Of a stretch of 5,797 bases of DNA, positions 1 to 5,345 are shown one piece after another. The notes beneath the pieces were generated by a model. That model worked only from the letters and a program-made list of their open reading frames with translations, was not told where the DNA came from and searched no databases. Position 1 is the first letter of the stretch. Every line of letters begins with the position of its first letter. This DNA comes from Fibrobacter sp. (lineage in GTDB: Bacteria > Fibrobacterota > Fibrobacteria > Fibrobacterales > Fibrobacteraceae): contig JAFWRL010000090.1 of NCBI GenBank assembly GCA_017520105.1, positions 1-5,797 of the forward strand. Direction: 5' to 3'. A program made the position numbers and the translations under genes.

Positions 1-1185
1 GACCGTCACTACCAGGAAGAATACGACGCCTACCTCCGCATCTACCGTCGCGTGGGCATTGAACCGGTGGTGGTGCAGAGCGATACGGGTATCATGGGCG
101 GTAATGTCGCTCACGAATTCATGCTCGACACTCCGAACGGCGAAGACTACCTGATTCTCTGCAAGAAGTGCGGCTACCAGGCCAACCGCGAAATCGCCAA
201 GTTCCAGCGCGTGCCGTTCAAGGGCGACGAAAACGCCACCCTCGAAAAGGTCGCCACGCCGAACAGCGAAAGTATCGACGAACTCACCAAGTTCCTGAAC
301 GTCCCGGCAGAATCGACCGCCAAGTGCGTGTTCTTCGACTTCGAAGGCAAGCTCATCACGGTGGTGGTTCCGGGCAACCTCGACGTTTCCGAAATCAAGC
401 TCCACAACCTGCTGAAGGCCAAGGAACTCTATCCGGCAGAAGACAGCCTCATCAAATCTTGCGGCATGGTTCCGGGCTTTGCGTCCCCGATTAATTCTCA
501 CGATACGCGCATCATCGTGGATGAAGCAATCGCCGACTCCTTCGATCTCGTGACGGGCGCAAACGAAGAAGGCTTCCACTTCAAGCATTGCAACCCGAAG
601 CGCGACTTCCCGAAGTTCGAAGTGGCCGACATCGCCGAAGCGAGCGAAGTCTGCAAGTGCCCCTGCTGCGGCGAACTCCTCACGGAAACTCGCGGTATTG
701 AAATGGGCAACATCTTCAAGCTGGGCACCAAGTTCTCCGAATCCATGGGCGCGAAGTTCCTCACTGCCGAAAAGACCACCGCACCCGCCATCATGGGCTG
801 CTACGGCATCGGCGTGGGCCGCCTGATGGCCTCCGTCGTGGAAAACAGCCACGATGACTTCGGACCGATCTGGCCCAAGTCCATCGCTCCGTTCCAGGTG
901 GAAATCGTCCCGATTGGCAAGGAAGCCGAACTCATGGAACTCGCCGAGAAGTTCGAAAAGGAACTCGAAGCCGCCGGCATCGACGTGCTCGTAGATGACC
1001 GCGACGAACGCCCAGGCGTGAAGTTCAAGGACGCCGACCTGTGGGGTTCTCCGGTGCGCATCGCCATCGGCAAGAAGGGCCTCGCGAACGGCGAAGTCGA
1101 GTGGAAGTTCCGCAACGAAAAGGAATTCACCATGGTCAAGGTCGAAGACGTTGTCGCCAAGGCCAAGGAATACTTTGCAAATTAG
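1..1185 (+). CDS. proS: Prolyl-tRNA synthetase, C-terminal part (5' end outside window)
   Basis: This cytoplasmic class II aminoacyl-tRNA synthetase charges tRNA-Pro with proline using ATP. The frame is open from base 1 with no real start, so the gene begins upstream. By comparison with the ~572-residue E. coli enzyme, roughly 160-170 N-terminal residues (motif 1 and most of motif 2) are missing. In window residue numbering the visible parts are: the end of the catalytic core, with a TGIMGGNVAHEF stretch (~29-40); an inserted YbaK-like editing domain (~89-209), with a Lys at 108 in the place of the editing Lys; two Cys clusters, CKKC (54-57) and CPCC (220-223), that could bind metal; motif 3, MGCYGIGVGR (~265-274); and a C-terminal anticodon-binding domain (~296-394) with DDRDERPGVKFKDADLWG. 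It is therefore the bacterial-type ProS with the editing insert. Codons are strongly C/G-ending, as expected for a highly expressed gene. The stop TAG at 1183-1185 is the first unit of a 7-bp repeat tract. The identification is secure. Confidence 0.97.
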   Translation, partial: DRHYQEEYDAYLRIYRRVGIEPVVVQSDTGIMGGNVAHEFMLDTPNGEDYLILCKKCGYQANREIAKFQRVPFKGDENATLEKVATPNSESIDELTKFLNVPAESTAKCVFFDFEGKLITVVVPGNLDVSEIKLHNLLKAKELYPAEDSLIKSCGMVPGFASPINSHDTRIIVDEAIADSFDLVTGANEEGFHFKHCNPKRDFPKFEVADIAEASEVCKCPCCGELLTETRGIEMGNIFKLGTKFSESMGAKFLTAEKTTAPAIMGCYGIGVGRLMASVVENSHDDFGPIWPKSIAPFQVEIVPIGKEAELMELAEKFEKELEAAGIDVLVDDRDERPGVKFKDADLWGSPVRIAIGKKGLANGEVEWKFRNEKEFTMVKVEDVVAKAKEYFAN

Positions 1186-1273
1186 TTACTAGAACTTAGT
1201 TACTAGATACTAGTTACTAGAAATTGCAATAAGAACATCTCTAATAACTTCGAACTTGGAACTACGAAGCTCA
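1183..1273. repeat. Degenerate 7-bp tandem repeat tract at the 3' end of proS
   Basis: Six contiguous heptamers run from 1183 to 1224. Units one, three and five are identical (TAGTTAC) and units two, four and six all start TAGA, so a 14-bp period with a perfect TAGTTACTAG core repeats at 1183, 1197 and 1211. After 21 less ordered bases (exactly three units), the same 7-bp phase resumes at 1246, 1253 and 1260 with units of the form AACTNNG, running into the left arm of the terminator. The first TAG is the proS stop codon. Because 7 is not a multiple of 3, the TAG triplets close all three forward frames. This is read directly from the sequence; its function is unknown. Confidence 0.85.
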
Positions 1274-1292
1274 CCTACGGGTGAGCTTTTTT
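1267..1292 (+). terminator. Rho-independent terminator of proS
   Basis: A perfect 9-bp stem, AAGCTCACC (1267-1275) with GGTGAGCTT (1280-1288), closes on a TACG loop. The stem runs into a six-T tract at 1287-1292. It lies about 80 bp after the proS stop and before the next gene on the same strand, so it probably separates proS transcription from the sensor gene. On the minus strand there is no comparable T tract directly after the stem, so it reads as a + strand terminator. Confidence 0.93.
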
Positions 1293-1312
1293 GCTTTTAA
1301 AAAAATACATAC

Positions 1313-1342
1313 TTGCCGCCCTCCTTTAAAATTGATTATCTT
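1313..1342 (+). promoter_or_regulatory. Possible promoter for the PAS sensor gene
   Basis: TTGCCG (1313-1318) and TATCTT (1337-1342) are separated by 18 bp and each match 4 of 6 bases of the sigma-70 consensus. They lie between the proS terminator and the ATG at 1351. Transcription would have to begin very close to the start codon, giving a near-leaderless mRNA. That fits the absence of any Shine-Dalgarno-like purine run in the 30 bases before the ATG. The match is weak and rests on position more than on sequence. Confidence 0.25.
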
Positions 1343-1350
1343 ATAACCGT

Positions 1351-2640
1351 ATGATGAACTCTTTTGACTGGTCTGTTGGATGGTGCTATGTCTGTACAGT
1401 ACTTTTACTGTTACTGATAGTCACAATCCTATTGTTGTATGAATATCGAAAAAGACAGAAACTCTATACACTCTTTGCCGGGAACTTGGGCGAATTCATC
1501 GTTGTACTTTCTGAAAAATTCGAATTTATCAGTTCTCTTCCACAATTCATGTCAGATCCCCTATTTGACAATTTGAGCAAAGACCGTCCATTTAGAGACA
1601 TATTACCACCAAAAGACTGGGCACGTCTCAAACTTTATTTTGACGACATCGACAAGCACCCTGAAATGCCTTTCATGTTTTCGTACAAACGCGATGACGG
1701 AACGATGCTCTGGTTCGAAATGCGCTGCCAGCACCAACGGCTTTCGATGGACGAATCGCGTTATGTATGCCTTATCAAGAACATCTCGAATATTGTCGAA
1801 TACCAGCATCGCCTTGAAGAAGCCGATACAAAGCTCAAATCGCTTTTGCGCAATACCGGTGATTTCCTGTGGAAATACGATTTCGAAAACCGCCAGTTGA
1901 GTTTGCTCACTCCGATGATGGATGATGATTACCGGGATGTACCGCGCTCCGGCGGTGTCGTCAATGTTGAAACGTTGATGCCGAAAGACGATTTCGCTCT
2001 GTTGGAACGCGTCATGAACGAATGCATCATGAAGGCGTCAGGGCAAGCAGCGTACGACGACAAGGGCATTTTACTAGATGAACACGACCAACTGAATCGC
2101 TTAACAAACGAAAACGCCCGATTCGGCACACTCAAGATACGTTGTCTGAATAGCGAAAAGAACCTAGTCTGGTACGATTTCCGCGGGCATCTCGCACCCG
2201 ACGAAGAAGACCGCATTGTCATGAAGGGATCCGCTCGACGAGTCGAAACATCTCCTGAAATTCCGTTCTTGATGAAAAGCGGCGTTGAAGAATCCTTGAT
2301 GAATTCGCTATTCAACTTCCCAAACATCGGTATTTTCTGGTTGGATAGAAATTTTTGTATTCTCGGATGCAATAATGCTCTTGCTGCAGATACTGGATTT
2401 GCAAGCACTGATGAGGTTGTCAACAAGTCCTTGAAAGAAATTTTATCCAGCAAATACCTTCCATATTACGAATCCATGATTAAAGACGTATTCGACAATG
2501 GTACAGCTAAGAGTTGGAAAGGACGTTTCGATGACAGCGAAATGATAACCATCCATGTGGTGCCTCTGCTGAAATCACTACTCAAGTCCGGTTACACGGT
2601 AAGTCGCGTTCTCTGCGTGTATATGAGAATTTCCTGCTAA
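1351..2640 (+). CDS. Membrane-anchored triple-PAS sensor protein without an output domain
   Basis: The predicted 429-residue protein has a short N-terminus, one hydrophobic membrane segment (~10-30) followed by positive residues (YRKRQK), and then three cytoplasmic PAS-like domains. PAS1 spans ~41-147, with the conserved DDGTMLWFEMRC strand pair. PAS2 spans ~168-297, beginning at GDFLWKYD and ending in the VWYDFRG and MKGSARRV strands. PAS3 spans ~315-427, starting NIGIFWLDRNFCILGCNNA. A charged helical stretch (~150-167) joins PAS1 to PAS2 as a likely coiled-coil signalling helix. PAS domains sense small ligands, redox state or partner proteins, usually in front of a histidine kinase or GGDEF domain. 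Here the protein stops just after the last strand of PAS3, with no HisKA, HATPase, GGDEF or receiver domain. It may be a truncated kinase or an adaptor-type sensor. The ATG at 1351 is followed at once by a second ATG at 1354, and neither has a clear ribosome site. The gene is more AT-rich than proS. The domain calls come from pattern recognition; the ligand is unknown. Confidence 0.85.
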   Translation: MMNSFDWSVGWCYVCTVLLLLLIVTILLLYEYRKRQKLYTLFAGNLGEFIVVLSEKFEFISSLPQFMSDPLFDNLSKDRPFRDILPPKDWARLKLYFDDIDKHPEMPFMFSYKRDDGTMLWFEMRCQHQRLSMDESRYVCLIKNISNIVEYQHRLEEADTKLKSLLRNTGDFLWKYDFENRQLSLLTPMMDDDYRDVPRSGGVVNVETLMPKDDFALLERVMNECIMKASGQAAYDDKGILLDEHDQLNRLTNENARFGTLKIRCLNSEKNLVWYDFRGHLAPDEEDRIVMKGSARRVETSPEIPFLMKSGVEESLMNSLFNFPNIGIFWLDRNFCILGCNNALAADTGFASTDEVVNKSLKEILSSKYLPYYESMIKDVFDNGTAKSWKGRFDDSEMITIHVVPLLKSLLKSGYTVSRVLCVYMRISC

Positions 2641-2650
2641 TTTTTTAGCA
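2635..2650. terminator. Small hairpin over the sensor stop codon, between convergent genes
   Basis: TGCTAA (2635-2640) pairs perfectly with TTAGCA (2645-2650) around a TTTT loop. The sensor stop codon TAA forms the end of the left arm. It sits in the 31-bp gap between two convergent genes, where a bidirectional terminator would be expected. However, the stem is short and AT-rich and neither side is followed by a T tract, so it is at best a weak terminator. Confidence 0.25.
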
Positions 2651-2671
2651 AAATCAGCATGTATTTAATCA

Positions 2672-3694
2672 TTACTTACCAATCTTGAATGCTCCAGAAT
2701 TTGCACCTCTTCTGGATTCTTCGTAAGAAATCATACGGATAAAGCCATATGGGCGACCATCGATAAGATCCGCCGACAGAGTGACTTCCTGCACATAGCA
2801 GGATTGTCCATTCGGATTTTCCTCTCCAGCAGATTCATCAAGCAAATCGATACCCTCATCATCTTCTGACATCTTGAACACGAACCGATAACCAGGCCCC
2901 CTTATATCAGAACCATATATCACAGGGATGGTTTCGCCCACCTTGAACGACTCGCCGCCTTCTGGATACAAAACCTTAACGCCATCCTTCACAGAACAGT
3001 CATACTTATCCAATAAATAATGATAATCAGCAGATTGATCATTTTCATTAACATTATCTGAACCGGAAACATCCTTCACGCAACGCACGGAAATCTTCCA
3101 TTGTTGATGACATGAATTTCCTTCAATGTATCCATCTCTTGAGATAAGCGCACAAGCTTTATATCCGCCTCCGTAATAAGATAATGATCCATAATCATAG
3201 TCATTAGTCAACCAGTAATAGGCGTTTTCTCCTTTAAAATCAAGTACTCCATCACCCCCAAGTTTCCCGTTATACAGAATCGTTTCCTTCTGTGATCTAA
3301 AGGCAGATGAATTATAAAATTCATACCATTCCTGGTAAGAAGGCAAACGCCAACCATCAGGACAAACGTTATCGAGATGTTCTCCCGGATAAAGCCACCC
3401 GGTGGAATTACATGTTTTCGAATCACTTTCTGGGCAATACGTCTTGCCGTATTGTTCGCTGTTGTAGTATTCATAGGCAAGGTCCTGCATCATCCAATAA
3501 ATGTTATTGACCTTGGCAACACGATAAACATTGTCATCACGGAGATCCTTCAGTGTACTTCCGGAAAATTCAACACCTTTGCCCGATTTTGCATAACCAA
3601 AATCATCCTCGAAATTCTGCGAATAATCCGTACAAGCTGTAAGAAAAACAGCCATCACAATTCCCAACTCATAATTTCTAATTCCGAATCTCAT
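2672..3694 (-). CDS. FISUMP-domain lipoprotein with C-terminal PxGGE Ig-like domain
   Basis: The predicted 340-residue protein (from the ATG at 3694) is an exported lipoprotein. A short hydrophobic segment leads to the lipobox LTAC, with the lipidated Cys at 21. Residues ~52-208 match the Fibrobacter succinogenes major paralogous (FISUMP) domain: a YRVAKVNNIYWMMQDL opening, the core VCPDGWRLPSYQEW (~110-123), aromatic and Gly-rich strands, and the closing SVRCVKD (~202-208). Its several Cys are probably disulphide-bonded. After an acidic linker, residues ~239-340 hold a second beta domain of the 'PNGGE' Ig-like type (YPEGGESFKVGETIPV), ending SGAFKI, as in surface and cell-wall-associated proteins. 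The ATG at 3694 is preferred over an in-frame GTG six bases upstream because GGGGAGG ends five bases before it. The gene lies 11 nt behind the PEGA gene and is probably co-translated with it. FISUMP proteins are abundant and poorly understood; the function is unknown, with a surface-binding role only a guess. Confidence 0.9.
   Translation of the reverse strand: MRFGIRNYELGIVMAVFLTACTDYSQNFEDDFGYAKSGKGVEFSGSTLKDLRDDNVYRVAKVNNIYWMMQDLAYEYYNSEQYGKTYCPESDSKTCNSTGWLYPGEHLDNVCPDGWRLPSYQEWYEFYNSSAFRSQKETILYNGKLGGDGVLDFKGENAYYWLTNDYDYGSLSYYGGGYKACALISRDGYIEGNSCHQQWKISVRCVKDVSGSDNVNENDQSADYHYLLDKYDCSVKDGVKVLYPEGGESFKVGETIPVIYGSDIRGPGYRFVFKMSEDDEGIDLLDESAGEENPNGQSCYVQEVTLSADLIDGRPYGFIRMISYEESRRGANSGAFKIGK
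3654..3688 (-). repeat. 7-bp repeat tract forming the signal-peptide start of the lipoprotein
   Basis: Read on the minus strand, five successive heptamers from 3688 down to 3654 each begin with TT, and most follow TTNGNAA or a near variant (TTCGGAA, TTAGAAA, TTGGGAA among them). They encode residues 3 to ~14 of the lipoprotein, so FGI and LGI recur seven residues apart. The tract therefore supplies nearly all of the N-terminal part of the signal peptide, including an unusual Glu just before the hydrophobic core. It is visible directly in the sequence; its origin is inference. Confidence 0.7.
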
Positions 3695-3699
3695 ACACA

Positions 3700-3706
3700 C
3701 CTCCCC
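3700..3706 (-). promoter_or_regulatory. Ribosome binding site of the lipoprotein gene, touching the upstream stop codon
   Basis: GGGGAGG on the minus strand (3706-3700) lies five bases before the ATG at 3694. Its first G is also the last base of the TAG stop (3708-3706) of the PEGA gene. This decides the lipoprotein start and suggests translational coupling, with ribosomes finishing the upstream gene able to reinitiate. Confidence 0.85.
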
Positions 3707-5202
3707 TAGAAAACAAATGTCAAGCCGAATCCGACAAGTCCTGCCGCTCCGACGCCTATTCCAACAGTGCGAACAACTTCCAATACTTCAATATTTTTCA
3801 AACGTTTATCGTATTCCTTCTTTTCGTGAGGTTCCCTCTCCGAGAGCCGTTTCGCCATAATGTTACTGAAAATAGCGGTTCCAAAGCCAAGTGCCGAAAC
3901 AACACCAGATGCAATTTTCAAGCCCAAATGCGAACTCTTTTTAGGCTGTTCCACATTTGTGGGGATGCTTTCACCGACCTGCATGCTATCCATAACTGCG
4001 ACATTATTTGCGGAATCCGGAATTGCAATTTGCTTTTCAGATTCGACATAATCGAATTCGGTCACTTCACCTTTTTTCAAAACAACATCTACTGGCGCAC
4101 GGTTTGGACCTATTTCAATTTTTGCACAAACTGGAACAGTACCAAGGAATGGAGTCTTGCCGACTTTTTCGTCGTTTACATACACAAATAAATTTTGTTC
4201 TTCACCCGAAGCAGAATGTGCCTTGAGCGAAATGCCTCCTTTCAACGACTTTAGCTTTTCCTTGAACGTTTCCTTTTTATCTTTGGAAATGCCAATCTTG
4301 AACGAAATCGGGGCATAGCATCGATGTTCAATCGAGACATTATGCGTTCCCGGGTCAATCAAAACTTTATCAGAAGAAGGTTCAGGATTATCATCAACCT
4401 TTATATTCAATTCGTCATAACCGCCGCCATCAGAAAAAGCGAGATCCAATTCAAGTGTCCCATAACGCGGCACAAGGTCTAGCGATATCTGTTGCCCATT
4501 TTGGCTCACTGTAATTTGCTGTTCGGCATCTTCATGATGCTGCAGTACGGCGACAAATCGATGCGACCCAGCTTCTACAAGAACTTTGCAAGGCGTCGAT
4601 GCACATTGCGGCACCGGCCTTCCATCAATGCTCAGTGCTGCACCAGAAGGATTTGTCGAAACATTCACGGCAAAAGACTGGTTGCTGAGTCCGTCAAAAC
4701 CCGTCCGCACAATGCCAGTTTCACTATTACGAGCTTTCCTGAAAAAATCTGGAGACTTAGCCTTGATAACGTCCATCAAAGCGTTAACATCGGCACCAAG
4801 ACCGTTAAAACTGGCAACGAGTTTACTGCTCGCCGTTTCGTAAAGTTCTGCGCTGATAGAAATACTTGCACCAACCTTACCCAATCGGGCTTGAGCCACA
4901 TAATCTGCCGCAATATTCTTGCCCGTCTCGGCAAGACAACTTCCTTCGCAATCCTCGATGGACTTGCCCGGAGGGAGCATCATCATGATATTTTCGCGAG
5001 TCATGATGGTGAAATTCAATTCAGCCGGAAGCTCTCGCACGGCTTGCTCACGAAGCATGTTGGTGAGATAGCGACGCTCCGAAAGAGTCAGTAAATCCTT
5101 ATCGTCAGAAACTGTTTCAAGTACAGCGACGTATTTCGCAAATGAGGTTGAAACAAGGAAAAGACAAAAAACAAGAAACAATAGAAGCCGGTTCTTGATC
5201 AT
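3706..5202 (-). CDS. Exported CsgG/TolB-N-like protein with PEGA repeats and C-terminal membrane hairpin
   Basis: The predicted 498-residue protein starts with a clear signal peptide: MIKNR, a Leu/Phe-rich core, and likely cleavage after SFA at 22. Residues ~23-156 resemble the CsgG/TolB-N-like alpha/beta fold: a KYVAVLE first strand, TIMTREN before a METs-rich turn, a CEGSC motif (85-89), and a GKNIAADYVAQARL stretch like the 'lgAdyvv.g.v' signature. A PEGA domain follows at ~178-245 (VNVSTNPSGAALSIDG, then TPCKVLVEAGSHRF). Two more PEGA-like beta units lie at ~248-304 and ~322-364 (FVYVNDEKVGKTPFLG). A polar linker (~385-425) leads to hydrophobic segments at ~426-450 and ~475-498, separated by a highly charged stretch. 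This two-segment ending is seen in other PEGA proteins; the last residue is Phe. The start at 5202 is chosen over an in-frame ATG 108 bases upstream because it has a good ribosome site and begins directly at the signal peptide. It is the first gene of an operon with the FISUMP lipoprotein. It probably acts at the envelope; its exact role is unknown. Confidence 0.9.
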   Translation of the reverse strand: MIKNRLLLFLVFCLFLVSTSFAKYVAVLETVSDDKDLLTLSERRYLTNMLREQAVRELPAELNFTIMTRENIMMMLPPGKSIEDCEGSCLAETGKNIAADYVAQARLGKVGASISISAELYETASSKLVASFNGLGADVNALMDVIKAKSPDFFRKARNSETGIVRTGFDGLSNQSFAVNVSTNPSGAALSIDGRPVPQCASTPCKVLVEAGSHRFVAVLQHHEDAEQQITVSQNGQQISLDLVPRYGTLELDLAFSDGGGYDELNIKVDDNPEPSSDKVLIDPGTHNVSIEHRCYAPISFKIGISKDKKETFKEKLKSLKGGISLKAHSASGEEQNLFVYVNDEKVGKTPFLGTVPVCAKIEIGPNRAPVDVVLKKGEVTEFDYVESEKQIAIPDSANNVAVMDSMQVGESIPTNVEQPKKSSHLGLKIASGVVSALGFGTAIFSNIMAKRLSEREPHEKKEYDKRLKNIEVLEVVRTVGIGVGAAGLVGFGLTFVF

Positions 5203-5208
5203 AAAACG

Positions 5209-5215
5209 CTCCCTT
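5209..5215 (-). promoter_or_regulatory. Ribosome binding site of the PEGA gene
   Basis: AAGGGAG on the minus strand (5215-5209) ends six bases before the ATG at 5202. It settles this start over the in-frame ATG at 5310, whose extra 36 residues would put a long charged stretch in front of the signal peptide. Confidence 0.85.
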
Positions 5216-5345
5216 CTAGAACTCACATTTCTTAGACTTTTTTCCTCTAGTAGATAATCCATAAATATGTTTTTTTTTAGAAAAAGCAACAGGGGTTTGA
5301 AAAATATCACAAACTATGGGGGTATTTTTTCTATTTTTGGGGCGT
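5216..5345. promoter_or_regulatory. Divergent AT-rich promoter region between the PEGA operon and guaA
   Basis: This non-coding gap must hold promoters in both directions. For the minus-strand operon, TTGCTT (5289-5284) stands 16 bp before TATTTA (5267-5262), across a run of nine A; the -10 match is poor. For guaA, TTGAAA (5297-5302) is a fair -35, but no well-spaced -10 follows: TATTTT at 5323-5328 is 20 bp away. Just before the guaA ATG only a short GGGG (5339-5342) could act as a weak ribosome site. I do not recognise a purine riboswitch or an operator here. Confidence 0.35.

Noticed and set aside
52..54. GTG at 52 as the start of proS
   Set aside because: The same frame is open and reads as typical ProS sequence (HYQEEYDAYLRIYRR) from base 1, so the GTG is an internal Val codon.
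1186..1350. Small RNA gene or CRISPR array in the repeat-bearing gap after proS
   Set aside because: The repeats are 7 bp with no unique spacers, and the only strong hairpin is explained as the proS terminator.
1929..2453. Minus-strand open frame of 174 codons opposite the PAS sensor
   Set aside because: It is Ser/Arg/Phe-rich shadow sequence of the sensor's codons, without recognisable motifs.
4492..5094. Long + strand open frame of 200 codons opposite the PEGA gene
   Set aside because: It lies wholly antisense to a well-supported gene, has no domain or composition pattern of a real protein, and has no ribosome site.
5203..5310. In-frame 36-residue N-terminal extension of the PEGA protein starting at 5310
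   Set aside because: It would place a charged, Lys/Arg-rich stretch ahead of a clear signal peptide, and the internal ATG at 5202 has a strong ribosome site; the extension covers the probable promoter region.
5216..5345. Purine riboswitch or PurR-like operator ahead of guaA
   Set aside because: I could find no three-helix purine aptamer core or clear palindromic operator in this AT-rich gap.
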